Shown: positions 36,934-50,121, numbered from the stretch's first letter. The stretch: DNA of 64,000 bases from an uncultured Winogradskyella sp. (GCF_947496485.1 NZ_CANMCZ010000002.1:62001-126000), one strand, 5' to 3'. Notes: a model not told the origin generated them from the sequence alone. Made by a program: numbers and translations.

Positions 36934-38508
36934 CTAATCCTCTAAAACAACACTCTGATAAGCTCCAGAATCTGAAGAAGAGGAATTACGTGGAGTATTT
37001 AATAAATCAAATCCAGCTGGGATTAATGGCAGTGCTATACCGTTTGCACCAGAAGCCTCACCAATACGCATTAAGTTTTCGTTTGCATCTTCAAAATCTG
37101 GATCTAGGTTAAAAATATTATCAACATAAAAATCAGTATCGTCAAATACATAGTTTCCTGTACCTTCTATATTACTGTTGTCGAAACGTAATAAGCAATT
37201 GGTAAACTTAAAGTTAAATACTGATCCTTCATTCTCTAATAAAAATTCAGGATTATCATTTCCATATATAATACAATTGGTAAAATTAGCTTCTGTTAAA
37301 TCATTAACGACAGGTATTCCGTTTTCATCAAGCACAAAATCATTTAATAGAAGTGAAGGGAATTGTCTAAAGCTACTGTTCCAATAATTAGCGATAGTGC
37401 AATGTGTAAAGTTATATTTTCCTCCAAGGGTGCCAGCAAAGGAAGATTGTCCACAGTTGTTTATGACAACATTTTCTGCTGCGATAGAAGTCGCTCTTCC
37501 TAAAATCCCGAAACTGCTTGCATTATATATTTGCGAATTTGTTATTGTTAATTTATCATTTGTTGCATCCTGATTTCCTTCTGATAAAATCCCAATGGTT
37601 GCATTTCTTATTGTTGCATAGTTGATGGTGTTGTTTACACTTCCGTTAAACAACCAAATAGTTCCCCATTGACCAGGAACATCTGTATAAAGTGGTTCTA
37701 ATCGATCACTTTCTAAAATTACTTCGTTTTCTAAAACCTCTTGATCACTACTTAACGCGCCATTTATATTTAGTGTTCCATTATTGGTTACAATGATACC
37801 AGAATCTGCGTGAAAATGAACACGCGCTCCAGCTTCCATTGTTAGAGTCTTACCAGCATTTACTCCTGCATAACCATAGATAACATAAGGTTTTTCGCTA
37901 GTAAAAGTAAGCTCATCGTCTTCTAAAAAGCGACCTTGTAGTGTTGTTTCGTCATCATTTCCATCACCATCTACATCAAAGGTTAAGGTTTCTACAAGTC
38001 CTGTTGTGGCATCTCTATTAGGATAAATAAAAACAGCATCTTTCACTAAAGTGACTAAGTCAACATCTTGTTGATTACTTCCTGCATCAAAGAGGATTTT
38101 ATCCGTATATAAAAATTGTATATCAGAATTTGAAAGTGTTTCAATATTAATAGTTGTCTCAATAAATATAAATAAGCTATCGTTTGCTAAAAGTTCTACA
38201 TCTTCAAAGAATTTGCCTTCTCGTGGTGTACCAACGTCTCCAGTACCACCATCAACATTCATTCTGTAAAATGAATTGACTCCGTTTTCTAACTGAATCG
38301 TTGGGATAACAATATCATCATTACTACGATTATAAACTTTTAAGTTGTAAGTGCTAGAACCAATATTTGTAAAAACCGTATCTAAGTAAACGGTATCCTT
38401 TGCAAATTCTAAGTTTCCTGTGCTTGGTGAAAATTCAAAATCATTACGACAAGAACTCCAAAAGACTAAAATTCCAAAACAAAGTAAAAATGATAGCAAT
38501 CGCTTCAT
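36934..38508 (-). CDS. Beta-helix-type conserved lipoprotein
   Basis: 524 residues with lipobox WSSC (Cys20). Residues about 21-150 are a beta sandwich-like opening (FSPSTGNLEFAKDTVYLDTVFTNIG), found at the front of related Bacteroidota surface lipoproteins. Residues about 200-460 repeat short strands with Asn ladders (INGALSSDQEV, ITNSQIYNASSFGILG, NFTNCIIYGNDNPEFLL) typical of right-handed parallel beta-helices. A calcium-like DVDGDGNDDE lies near residue 190. Likely a surface-exposed binding protein or polysaccharide-associated protein; no catalytic residues identified. Confidence 0.7.
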   Translation of the reverse strand: MKRLLSFLLCFGILVFWSSCRNDFEFSPSTGNLEFAKDTVYLDTVFTNIGSSTYNLKVYNRSNDDIVIPTIQLENGVNSFYRMNVDGGTGDVGTPREGKFFEDVELLANDSLFIFIETTINIETLSNSDIQFLYTDKILFDAGSNQQDVDLVTLVKDAVFIYPNRDATTGLVETLTFDVDGDGNDDETTLQGRFLEDDELTFTSEKPYVIYGYAGVNAGKTLTMEAGARVHFHADSGIIVTNNGTLNINGALSSDQEVLENEVILESDRLEPLYTDVPGQWGTIWLFNGSVNNTINYATIRNATIGILSEGNQDATNDKLTITNSQIYNASSFGILGRATSIAAENVVINNCGQSSFAGTLGGKYNFTHCTIANYWNSSFRQFPSLLLNDFVLDENGIPVVNDLTEANFTNCIIYGNDNPEFLLENEGSVFNFKFTNCLLRFDNSNIEGTGNYVFDDTDFYVDNIFNLDPDFEDANENLMRIGEASGANGIALPLIPAGFDLLNTPRNSSSSDSGAYQSVVLED

Positions 38509-38628
38509 ATGAGATAAATGTAATTAATGCTTAAAAATATAACTTTTGAAGTTAGGATTTATTATAGATTGGTATAATTTATAAGAAGCTTGTTATTCTT
38601 TTTAAGGCAGGAATGAAAAAGAATAAGG

Positions 38629-39393
38629 CTAATCTTTTTTTATGTTTTCTGAACCATACTCTTCTAGTAAAATTAAAAATAGCTGACTATTTAAAACCAA
38701 TTCTTCCAAAAATTGCATCTTTTTTTGTTCTTTAAGCAATTCTGAGCTTATTTGTTTAGCTGCACAAAAATCATAAAATAAGTGTACTTTATCTTCAGGT
38801 ATTTTTAAGTCCTCAGTTACCAAGCGCTTATTAAAGAACGAACTCTTATCAAACAAAGAATCCATTTGAGTATATGTAATTGGTTGATAGTTTGGTAATT
38901 TATACTTTTTCTTCTTTAAAAGCTTAGCGACTAAATCTATAACAGCTAAGAAATTTACACCATAATTTGCTTGTTCTGGTTGATATCTTTGAGGATTATT
39001 TTTAATGTCCTCTTTTATTAAATTTTGAAGTTCAATATTATAGTTTTCCACTTCAAAAACGGGCTGTTCAGGTTCTGCTCTAACTTCTACTTCATCGAGT
39101 TCACTCACAATTTTTTTGAGTTCGAAAACAGCAATATCATCAAAATGGTAAGGTTTTAGAACTACGGCTTTTGGATGGTAAAATACCGATTCAAATAGAA
39201 TAGTGTCATTAACCTTTGCAATAATGCTAAAGTTGCCTTCACTGTTTGTAGCAGTAACTCTATTCTGTGTTTCGTTAAATACTTTTATGTTTTTTACTGT
39301 CGATGTAGAATCATAAACTTTCCCTTTTAAGGTTTGTGCATCTAGGGATAGGGAGAAGCAGATTAAAACTATAAATAAAAGTAATAGACGCAT
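38629..39393 (-). CDS. Secreted protein with carboxypeptidase-regulatory-like domain
   Basis: 254 residues with signal peptide (to LDAQ). Residues 20-100 are a CarboxypepD_reg-like beta sandwich (LKGKVYDSTSTVKNIKVFNE, FSIIAKVNDTILFESVFYHP), followed by VVSELDEVEVRAEPEQP, a linker often found before barrels or peptidases. The helical C-terminal half (VIDLVAKLLKKKKYKLPNY) is unassigned. Monocistronic. Confidence 0.7.
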   Translation of the reverse strand: MRLLLLFIVLICFSLSLDAQTLKGKVYDSTSTVKNIKVFNETQNRVTATNSEGNFSIIAKVNDTILFESVFYHPKAVVLKPYHFDDIAVFELKKIVSELDEVEVRAEPEQPVFEVENYNIELQNLIKEDIKNNPQRYQPEQANYGVNFLAVIDLVAKLLKKKKYKLPNYQPITYTQMDSLFDKSSFFNKRLVTEDLKIPEDKVHLFYDFCAAKQISSELLKEQKKMQFLEELVLNSQLFLILLEEYGSENIKKD

Positions 39394-39475
39394 GGTTAGT
39401 TGATTGATGCGTTAAAGAAAAGAATTTCAATTGAAAACAATCTAGACATTAAAAAAACTTTAACCTAATAAAATG

Positions 39476-39865
39476 TTAATTGAAAAGCTCAGCTATTTCA
39501 GGTACAATACGAGTTGGTCGCTGCGTTTTAGAATCAATTAAGCACCATTTGGCTTTAGACTTTACAATGAGTTGATTTGTTTTGGGGTTTATAATTTCTA
39601 CATGTCTTGTGGTACTGACACCTTCAACTTTTGGAACGTAGGTTTTTAGAAGTAGTTTATCACCGAGCAAAGCCTGACTTTTATACTCAATAAAATGATT
39701 CACTAAAAACCAGGAATATCTTTCTAAAATTTCTTCAGAAGCATAAGTAAGCCAATGCTCTTTAGCGATATCCTGAACCCATTGTACATAACGCACATTG
39801 TTTACATGGTTAAGATCATCTATATCCTCCTTTGAAACTGTAATGGTTTTTTTGAATATTTGCAC
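39476..39865 (-). CDS. Acyl-CoA thioesterase (hotdog fold)
   Basis: 129 residues. The hotdog opening DIDDLNHVNNVRYVQWVQD with catalytic Asp and the acyl-channel Asn-His, and the central strand FLVNHFIEYKSQALLGDKL, identify the 4HBT/YbgC family. The start is a GTG at 39865. It lies 12 bp after the glutaminyl-cyclase gene on the same strand, probably co-transcribed. Confidence 0.82.
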   Translation of the reverse strand: MQIFKKTITVSKEDIDDLNHVNNVRYVQWVQDIAKEHWLTYASEEILERYSWFLVNHFIEYKSQALLGDKLLLKTYVPKVEGVSTTRHVEIINPKTNQLIVKSKAKWCLIDSKTQRPTRIVPEIAELFN

Positions 39866-39877
39866 TTTTGAGCTAGG

Positions 39878-40906
39878 TTATTGTTTCTTTATTGTAACCT
39901 CAAATAGCTTGTCCCAGTTTTTACCTGTCACAAAAATTGTTTTGCGTTCAGGATGATATGCTATGCCGTTAAGTACATCTAAATCAGGATGTTGTTTTAC
40001 TAGCTTTCTAAGCGGTTTAAAATCAATAACACCTTCTACACCGCCAGTTTTGGGATTAATAATAACAACACCATTCTTCTGGTAGATGTTGGCAAATATT
40101 TTACCATCAATCCACTCGAGTTCGTTAAGACTAGGTATTTTTCCTTTTTCAGTGTAAACCTCAATATGGCTTTTTTCAAAAAGATTATCTGGGTTGAGTA
40201 ACCAGATTTTTTCTGTACCATCAGATTTAAAGAGCGTTTCACCATCATTGCAAATTCCCCAACCTTCTTTACTTGTTCCGTAATCGAAAGTGCTTAATTT
40301 TTCAAATGTATTGACGTCATAAACAAAACCTGTATTGGCTCGCCATGTAAGTTGATAGATTTTGTCATTCAGTACTGTGAGACCTTCACCAAAATACTTA
40401 TCCTCTAAATTGATGTTTTTTAGTACCTCACCAGTTTCAAAATTCACTTTACGCAATTTAGATTCACCTTTTTGACCTGTACTTTCATACAACTCACCGT
40501 TATGGAATTCTAAGCCTTGTGTATAGGAAGTGATATCGTGAGGATAGGTATTAACTACTTCATATTTATAGTAAGACGGAATTATATTATTATATATTTT
40601 TATTGATTTGGATATGATTTCTGTATTATCGTCATATTTCACAGTAGCTGTAATGGTTTTTTCACCTAAAGTTATTGCATTTAATACATAGTTTTCATCA
40701 ACCGTTTCTCCATTTAATTGATAACTAACCTCTTTAATATTCAATTTTTTAGGATTGTTAACAGACAATTTTAAGGTATCACCTAACATAGCAGATTTTA
40801 AGTTAGTATTTATAGCTAAACTAGTTTGTTTTGAAGTATTAGTGTCACCACAATTGATTAAAAATAGGCTTAAACAAATGACAATGATATATTTAGATAA
40901 TTGCAT
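39878..40906 (-). CDS. Glutaminyl-peptide cyclotransferase (plant/bacterial type)
   Basis: 342 residues from ATG 40906, giving a lipoprotein signal with LINC; a start eight codons upstream only adds MLKNQRYV. The C-terminal 240 residues are the five-bladed propeller of glutamine cyclotransferases (YPHDITSYTQGLEFHNGELY, STGQKGESKL, EGWGICNDGE, LNELEWIDGKIFANIY, LDVLNGIAYHPERKTIFVTG). Residues 25-100 form an Ig-like domain. Predicted to close N-terminal Gln of exported proteins to pyroglutamate, which fits a T9SS-using Bacteroidota in which exported proteins often begin with Gln. Confidence 0.85.
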   Translation of the reverse strand: MQLSKYIIVICLSLFLINCGDTNTSKQTSLAINTNLKSAMLGDTLKLSVNNPKKLNIKEVSYQLNGETVDENYVLNAITLGEKTITATVKYDDNTEIISKSIKIYNNIIPSYYKYEVVNTYPHDITSYTQGLEFHNGELYESTGQKGESKLRKVNFETGEVLKNINLEDKYFGEGLTVLNDKIYQLTWRANTGFVYDVNTFEKLSTFDYGTSKEGWGICNDGETLFKSDGTEKIWLLNPDNLFEKSHIEVYTEKGKIPSLNELEWIDGKIFANIYQKNGVVIINPKTGGVEGVIDFKPLRKLVKQHPDLDVLNGIAYHPERKTIFVTGKNWDKLFEVTIKKQ

Positions 40907-40973
40907 AACGTATCTCTGATTTTTGAGCAAGTTATTAAAATAAAATTCAGTTTAAAAATCTGCATATAAATCA

Positions 40974-41003
40974 TTGTGAAAGTTTTAAAAGGTTGTATCT
41001 TTG
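40974..41003 (+). promoter_or_regulatory. Promoter of the SRP RNA
   Basis: TTG at 40974-40976, 19-bp spacer, TATCTTTG at 40996-41003; exact fit to the Bacteroidota TTG/TAnnTTTG consensus with a start about 6 bases downstream at the RNA's first G. Confidence 0.65.
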
Positions 41004-41008
41004 CCGCA

Positions 41009-41110
41009 GGGCAAGTCCTACACAACCAGCTCCTGCTTAATCCTCCAGGACGGGAACGTAGCAAAGGTACGCGGTCGTAGCGGTGTGATGTAGGTAGCTT
41101 GCCTTTTTTT
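41009..41110 (+). ncRNA. ffs: Signal recognition particle RNA (4.5S type) with terminator
   Basis: About 95 nt hairpin RNA. The ends pair: GGCAAG (41010-41015) with CTTGCC (41098-41103), and CCTACA with TGTAGG just inside. The apical domain has CCAGGACGGGAACGTAGCA, the Bacteroidota form of the symmetric loop and GGAA tetraloop that bind Ffh. A T7 run (41104-41110) ends it. It works with Ffh to target membrane and exported proteins. No protein reads through it. Confidence 0.85.
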
Positions 41111-41136
41111 GTACCCAAAAGTCTCCTATAAATTTG
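41109..41136 (+). promoter_or_regulatory. Candidate promoter of the SDR gene
   Basis: TTG at 41109-41111 (in the T-run of the SRP RNA) and TAAATTTG at 41129-41136, 17-bp spacing, 28 bp before the start codon of the SDR gene. Confidence 0.35.
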
Positions 41137-41164
41137 TATTTTGGTACTATAATTCTTCAGCAAA

Positions 41165-41968
41165 ATGTCTAAAGTCGTTTTAATAACAGGTGGATCTTCA
41201 GGAATTGGGAAATCGGTAGGCGAGTACCTTCAGTCTAAAGGATTTAAAGTCTATGGCACTAGCCGCAATCCTTTAAATTATCCAGAAAGTAAATTTCCTA
41301 TTGTTGCTTTAGATGTTACAAAACCAGATACTATTTCTAGATGTATTGATAACGTTTTAAATCGCGAATCTAAAATCGATGTTCTTATAAATAATGCAGG
41401 ATCTGGTATTACAGGTCCAATAGAAGAAATTCCGGATGCTGAAATAAAGCTAAATTTTGAAACCAATTTTTTTGGTCCAATCAATGTCATAAAAGCGGTT
41501 CTACCAGCTATGCGTTCCCAAAAATCGGGACTAATAATAAATGTGACCTCAATTGCTGGCTATATGGGTTTGCCTTATCGTGGTATTTATAGTGCAAGTA
41601 AAGGTGCATTAGAATTAGTTACAGAAGCCTTTAGAATGGAGCTGAAAGATTTTAATATTGAAATGACTAATGTTGCACCAGGTGATTTTGCTACAAATAT
41701 TGCAGCTGGTCGTTATCATGCTCCGGTTTTAGATGATTCACCTTATAAGGGAAACTATAGTAATAGTTTAAAGATGATGGATGACCATGTAGATGAAGGT
41801 AGTGACCCGCAACAAATGGCAGATGCTATCTTTAAAATTATTGAAACTAAAAAGCCTAAAGTACATTACAAGGTTGGTGTTTTTATGCAAAAGTTCTCAA
41901 TTGTTTTAAAACGTATACTTCCAGATAAAGTTTATGAGAAGTTATTGATGAATCATTATAAATTATAG
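41165..41968 (+). CDS. SDR-family oxidoreductase
   Basis: 267 residues. TGGSSGIGKS (8-17) binds NAD(P), NNAG at 76-79, Ser129 and Y142-SAS-K146 form the active site. The C-terminus (YKVGVFMQKFSIVLKRIL) is hydrophobic and basic, so it may touch the membrane, as in retinol/steroid-dehydrogenase-like SDRs. Substrate unknown. Single gene. Confidence 0.88.
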   Translation: MSKVVLITGGSSGIGKSVGEYLQSKGFKVYGTSRNPLNYPESKFPIVALDVTKPDTISRCIDNVLNRESKIDVLINNAGSGITGPIEEIPDAEIKLNFETNFFGPINVIKAVLPAMRSQKSGLIINVTSIAGYMGLPYRGIYSASKGALELVTEAFRMELKDFNIEMTNVAPGDFATNIAAGRYHAPVLDDSPYKGNYSNSLKMMDDHVDEGSDPQQMADAIFKIIETKKPKVHYKVGVFMQKFSIVLKRILPDKVYEKLLMNHYKL

Positions 41969-42014
41969 CAAAAGTGGTATACTATTTGAGGTATCATCTT
42001 CAAATTTAGCTATT

Positions 42015-42428
42015 ATGAAATCACTTAAACTACTCCCATTTTTATTTTGTTTTTTACTCTTTGGTTGTGAGGATATTATAGAATGTATCTTTAATAAAAG
42101 ACCAGAAATACCTGACAAATCTTTTGGTGTAGGTTATGTGAATAACTATTATTATGAGGAGTTTACTTCAGAAATAAAGAATGAACCTCGCGATGATGAT
42201 TATGGATATACTTACGAGATCTATGATGATTTGCCAGAGGGCTTGCAAACTTATGCTAATTATAGAACACTTTCAATAGAAGGCACGCCACTAGTTTCAG
42301 GAACTTTTACTTTTACCATTCATCTTTACGTAGATCCGCCTGAGTATTACGATGAGGATTCTGGAGAATATGAAGATTCTCTATGTTCATATTCTACTTC
42401 AAAAGAGTTTACTATTATAATCGATTAA
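42015..42428 (+). CDS. Small lipoprotein with a putative Ig (He_PIG-like) domain
   Basis: 137 residues with lipobox LLFGC (Cys18). Residues about 35-137 contain the He_PIG-type wording YEIYDDLPEGLQTYANYRTL, then IEGTPLVSGTFTFTIHLYV, which forms Ig-like beta sandwiches in many exported proteins. Highly acidic (DDDYGYT, YDEDSGEYEDS). Function unknown, likely surface-located. It precedes the transaldolase gene but is not obviously co-transcribed (97 bp). Confidence 0.65.
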   Translation: MKSLKLLPFLFCFLLFGCEDIIECIFNKRPEIPDKSFGVGYVNNYYYEEFTSEIKNEPRDDDYGYTYEIYDDLPEGLQTYANYRTLSIEGTPLVSGTFTFTIHLYVDPPEYYDEDSGEYEDSLCSYSTSKEFTIIID

Positions 42429-42525
42429 TATTGTTAATATATTCTGAGAAAAGAGTAATATAAAAGAACCTTAAAGTTGTAAATTCGCGACAACTAAAAA
42501 CACAACAATTCAAATTTATATTTAG

Positions 42526-43179
42526 ATGAAATTTTTTATTGATACAGCCAATTTAGAGCAAATAAAAGAAGCTCAAGATATGGGTATTTTAGATGGTGTA
42601 ACTACAAATCCATCGTTAATGGCTAAAGAAGGCATTACTGGTACAAACAATATTTTAAAACATTATGTAGACATCTGTAACATTGTTGATGGAGACGTTT
42701 CTGCAGAAGTCATTTCTACAGATTTTGATGGTATGGTAAGAGAAGGTGAGGCTTTAGCTGAGTTGCATGATCAGATTGTAATTAAGTTGCCAATGATTAA
42801 AGATGGTATTAAAGCTTGTAAATATTTTTCGGATAGAGGTATTAAAACCAATGTTACTTTAGTATTTTCTCCTGGTCAGGCATTGTTAGCTGCAAAAGCA
42901 GGTGCCACTTACGTATCTCCATTTATTGGGCGTTTAGATGATATTTCTACTGATGGATTGAATCTTATAGCAGAGATTCGTCATATATACGATAATTATG
43001 CTTTCGATACTCAAATATTGGCAGCTTCTGTTCGTCATACAATGCATGTTATAGATTGTGCAAAGTTAGGCGCAGATGTAATGACTGGTCCATTAAGTTC
43101 AATTACTGGATTACTTAAACATCCTTTAACAGATATAGGTTTAGAAAAATTCTTAGCAGATTATAAAAAAGGAAACTAA
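42526..43179 (+). CDS. Transaldolase / fructose-6-phosphate aldolase family
   Basis: 217 residues, the short (TalC/FSA) class of class I aldolase. Schiff-base Lys87 in [15 protein letters not shown] and [11 protein letters not shown] motifs are present. In Bacteroidota these short proteins serve as transaldolase of the pentose phosphate pathway; FSA activity cannot be excluded from sequence. It ends in a hairpin that covers the end of the convergent gene. Confidence 0.9.
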   Translation: MKFFIDTANLEQIKEAQDMGILDGVTTNPSLMAKEGITGTNNILKHYVDICNIVDGDVSAEVISTDFDGMVREGEALAELHDQIVIKLPMIKDGIKACKYFSDRGIKTNVTLVFSPGQALLAAKAGATYVSPFIGRLDDISTDGLNLIAEIRHIYDNYAFDTQILAASVRHTMHVIDCAKLGADVMTGPLSSITGLLKHPLTDIGLEKFLADYKKGN

Positions 43180-43196
43180 ATAAATTTTAGAATAGA

Positions 43197-44672
43197 TTAA
43201 AGAGCATCTTGTTTAGCTACAAGGTGCTTTTTTTGTAGTAATTCTTCAAGAGTATCATGAAAGTTAGAACTATAAATATTTACATTAGGGTGAAGAATGA
43301 TGCTGTTTTCATCTACAACAATAGCTTTGTTTAAATAGCTTACAGCTAATGTCTTTCGGGAAGCTTTTGAATCTTTAAACTTAAATTCATTCTGATTAGA
43401 GAAGTCGTAGTTATCTATGATTTTTTTCCAGTATTTATCATCATTATCGTTCAAATTTATTGATATAAAATCCATGTCAGGAAAAACTGATTTTAGTTTT
43501 TTTACCATATAATGGCTATTTCGATACTGTGACTTGTAATTTGAAGACCAAAAATATATGATGGTGGGTTTATTTATTATAGAATTTAAAAGGTGTTCAG
43601 AATCATTATAATTTACTACAGTTAAATTAGGTAAGGGGTTACCGCGTCTTAGTAATTTTAGGTTAGATACCAACTCCTTCATATATACTTTATCATCTTC
43701 ATTAGTACTCTTGGTTAAATAATAATTAAAAAGATCATTAGCGTCTGCTTCAGTATGATTGTGACTTATATAATCAATGGCCTTATATTTTAGAAGATTG
43801 TTTTTTATAGTTTTATCTGTAATGAGGCTGTCTATTAAATCAAGTTTAGATTTATTATAATCTATAGCGTGCCTGTCAAATTTACTATGATAAGGATTGT
43901 TATCATAATAGGCATGTGTTGCTAAGTTTTCTATGTGAGATGATAAAAACCGGTTGTAAGAAAAGAAATTACTTAAATGATTTGCATTGTAATCAACAGA
44001 ATTTCTATACGTATAAAAATCTTCTGGTAAATCTTTAATATGTGTAAGTTTGTTATTCCCGTAGTAGGCAAAAGGATAAATTTCTTTATCTGCATAAGCA
44101 TTATAGTTAATATTAGCCTCTATAACAGATTTAAAAAAGGGAGTTCCTACAGCATCGTTATGTTCTAAAAATGAATGAAATTCGTTTAATCGCTTTATAG
44201 TTCTTTTTTCTATGAAAGCATTAAAATCTTCAGGTTCCTTTTGTGCATAACTACTTAATTTTTCTTCTTCTTTTTCGTTAGCAATATAAGTTTTGATAAG
44301 ATAATTGTTCTTTTTCGCACCTTTACCTGTGAATACTAAAGATTCGTCAAAATCATAAGTATTCAATCGAAACATTATGCTGTCATAAGGCTCTAAAAGT
44401 ACCATTTGATATTCGCCACCATGTCTTATAGAGTAAAGTCCTGATTGTAGATTTGTAATTTTGTGAATAAACCTGTTGTTGGCATCTAAAACAAAAGTAT
44501 CAGCAACTTTACCTTTAGTGTTGTAAAGAATTACACTATTGTTCTTTGGATTGATTATTTCGCCACCAATGAATGCGTAATCCGACTTATCACCATTAGA
44601 ATTACATCCTAAGGTAATTGAGGCAATCATTGTAAAACATATCAAATATTTATAAATCAAATAAGTTTTCAT
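43197..44672 (-). CDS. TlpA/thioredoxin-like lipoprotein lacking the CXXC
   Basis: 491 residues from ATG 44672, lipobox TLGC (Cys about 23). Residues 30-120 are a DUF4369-like beta domain (FIGGEIINPKNNSVILY). A long helical middle follows. Residues about 345-480 have the TlpA/ResA fold: PTIIYFWSSNYKSQYRNS where FWASWCGPC is expected, so both cysteines are replaced (Tyr, Gln). The fold otherwise continues (DMDFISINLND, KTLAVSYLNKAIVVDENSII). Therefore not a disulfide exchanger; it may bind a partner or have lost function. Confidence 0.75.
   Translation of the reverse strand: MKTYLIYKYLICFTMIASITLGCNSNGDKSDYAFIGGEIINPKNNSVILYNTKGKVADTFVLDANNRFIHKITNLQSGLYSIRHGGEYQMVLLEPYDSIMFRLNTYDFDESLVFTGKGAKKNNYLIKTYIANEKEEEKLSSYAQKEPEDFNAFIEKRTIKRLNEFHSFLEHNDAVGTPFFKSVIEANINYNAYADKEIYPFAYYGNNKLTHIKDLPEDFYTYRNSVDYNANHLSNFFSYNRFLSSHIENLATHAYYDNNPYHSKFDRHAIDYNKSKLDLIDSLITDKTIKNNLLKYKAIDYISHNHTEADANDLFNYYLTKSTNEDDKVYMKELVSNLKLLRRGNPLPNLTVVNYNDSEHLLNSIINKPTIIYFWSSNYKSQYRNSHYMVKKLKSVFPDMDFISINLNDNDDKYWKKIIDNYDFSNQNEFKFKDSKASRKTLAVSYLNKAIVVDENSIILHPNVNIYSSNFHDTLEELLQKKHLVAKQDAL
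43204..43234 (+). terminator. Transaldolase terminator inside the end of the convergent gene
   Basis: GCATCTTGT (43204-43212), loop TTAGCT, ACAAGGTGC (43219-43227), T7 following. One G-U pair. It lies 25 bp after the transaldolase stop and inside the last codons of the convergent TlpA-like gene. Confidence 0.75.
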
Positions 44673-44778
44673 TGTAATTAACAAAACAAAAGTATGTGTT
44701 GGAATGATGAAGTCTTGTTAATACCTCGTTAAATCTTGTTATAGTGACTATTTATTTCGCTCAATCGCATTAATTTTC

Positions 44779-44786
44779 TATTTTTG
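44779..44786 (+). promoter_or_regulatory. Candidate -7 box of the ABC-F gene
   Basis: TATTTTTG fits TAnnTTTG, 33 bp before the start codon. No TTG was found at the standard distance. Confidence 0.35.
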
Positions 44787-44816
44787 CACCCTCAAAAAAC
44801 AGCTAAAAATATATAA

Positions 44817-46445
<1,629 letters not shown>

Positions 46446-46463
46446 AGGTTTCATGCTTGTTAA

Positions 46464-46505
46464 AAAATAAAAATGCTGATATTTAAATATCAGCATTTTT
46501 ATTTT
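46464..46505. terminator. Perfect 42-bp palindromic terminator
   Basis: Uninterrupted palindrome centred on 46484/46485 with core ATGCTGATATTT/AAATATCAGCAT and A/T outer runs; it should end the ABC-F transcript and the opposing DUF2007 transcript. Confidence 0.85.
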
Positions 46506-46543
46506 AGGTAATTGTCAATATTTTGTTTTATGAAAAAGTCAAA

Positions 46544-46786
46544 TTATTCAGATGCCTCCATTTCAGTCTTAATCTGTTCTACGATGGCGATAGCTTTGTC
46601 TAGCTCATCATTATGAACAAAGATTTCTTGGAAACCTTGGTTCATAGATCCATATCCAGCTAAACGTTGAGACTCGCCTTCATCTTTTATTATGGGAATT
46701 ATACCAAGACGTTCTAACTCATTTTTAACACGAGTAACTAAGATAAAATTGCCTTGATATACTTTAGTGTATTCTGTATCGCTCAT
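46544..46786 (-). CDS. DUF2007 domain protein
   Basis: 80 residues. TKVYQGNFILVTRVKNELERL followed by GIIPIIKDE and AIAIVEQI fits DUF2007, a small PII-like or signal-transducing fold of unknown role. Cytoplasmic. It starts at ATG 46786. It lies 65 bp after the next minus-strand gene, so co-transcription is possible. Confidence 0.75.
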   Translation of the reverse strand: MSDTEYTKVYQGNFILVTRVKNELERLGIIPIIKDEGESQRLAGYGSMNQGFQEIFVHNDELDKAIAIVEQIKTEMEASE

Positions 46787-46851
46787 AACTTATTGAAATT
46801 TTAATTACAACTATAAGTTACGAAATTTTAAGAAATGTTACAAGATATTTA

Positions 46852-47574
46852 TCAGGCATTAAAATATTTACTATCCCAAATAGCTGTATTAAAATTCTTT
46901 CCAGCAGCAAAACCATAGTAAAGAACCATAGCGGCAATAGCTTTAAACATAAAGAAGAATATCATGCCAGCTTGAGCTGAGTTTGGTTTATTAGAAAAAA
47001 TCCCTTCCGGAAATAGTGCTGTAGCAATCAGACTAACAAATAAAGTAGTCATGATGAGGTTACTAAAACTTTTATATGGCCACATCAGTAGCTTTCTAAA
47101 TGGACTTAAATCATTACCCCATTTGTGAACAAGGTAGTAATAGCCATTACCAATTGGGGCAAAAAGGAGAGGGTCATCTGCATTTTCGAGTTTAAAAAGT
47201 TTAGAAGGTGCTATAATTTTGAAACCTTTTAATTCAGTATTGTGATCTTTTTCAAGTTGTTTAATTTTAGAAATGGCTTCATAAGGCAGTTCGCCTTTAA
47301 AATATTTGGTATCTAAAAAACGTAGCCGATAATTGATACAAATTGTCTTTATTTGGTCAATATGAAAGATATTTTTTGTTTTAAGCAAATCAAATTCAAA
47401 GTCATTCGAATCTGTATAATTATTTGAGTTTTGAATTGTCTCTAAAATACGAGTATCCGCAGCATCATTTTCGTTTAGAATTTTTTTGACTTGACTTAAA
47501 ATATCGTTTTCTGTTTTCTCTTTTTTCTTTAATCGTAATAACTTCTCTTCAATGTTAGTCCTTTTCATTAACAT
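46852..47574 (-). CDS. Conserved hypothetical membrane protein
   Basis: 240 residues. The first 160 are soluble with a coiled-coil-like start (EEKLLRLKKKEKTENDILSQVK). Two transmembrane helices (about 178-197, LIMTTLFVSLIATALFP, and about 212-229, FFFMFKAIAAMVLYYGF) lie near the C-terminus. Two ATGs two codons apart (47574, 47568) could both start it. No known family. Divergent from katG across a 277-bp gap. Confidence 0.6.
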   Translation of the reverse strand: MLMKRTNIEEKLLRLKKKEKTENDILSQVKKILNENDAADTRILETIQNSNNYTDSNDFEFDLLKTKNIFHIDQIKTICINYRLRFLDTKYFKGELPYEAISKIKQLEKDHNTELKGFKIIAPSKLFKLENADDPLLFAPIGNGYYYLVHKWGNDLSPFRKLLMWPYKSFSNLIMTTLFVSLIATALFPEGIFSNKPNSAQAGMIFFFMFKAIAAMVLYYGFAAGKNFNTAIWDSKYFNA

Positions 47575-47833
47575 GGCATTTTTGTTTTAAAATTAAAAAG
47601 TAAAATTATGATAGACAAGTCTTTAACATTTGTGTTTAATATTATGTCATTATTCACTCCTTTTTTTAAGTTTTCATTAAACAAAACTTCTAACTACACG
47701 TCAATAAATTTGATTTAATTATTAATACTAGCGTCGATATAGCTTTTAGTTATTAAAATATAAGTTAAAACGATGTTTAGTCTTTAATGCTACCTCAATA
47801 TTTTTTAAATTTATGCTTTGGGGAAATATTTAA

Positions 47834-50068
<2,235 letters not shown>

Positions 50069-50090
50069 TTTAGGTACTGGATTATAATAA

Positions 50091-50121
50091 AAAAAAGCCT
50101 ATTCATTGAGTAGGCTTTTTT
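50091..50121 (+). terminator. katG terminator
   Basis: AAAAAAGCCTA (50091-50101), 9-base loop, TAGGCTTTTTT (50111-50121). It lies between katG and the convergent nhaC gene and could serve both strands. Confidence 0.85.

Noticed and set aside
40870..41163. A 97-residue minus-strand frame spanning the SRP RNA
   Set aside because: Most of it is the complement of a structured RNA, and its residues (many Arg and Ser from the stem) do not look like a protein.
43197..44672. A thiol-disulfide oxidoreductase
   Set aside because: The expected CXXC is absent, so a redox role is not supported.
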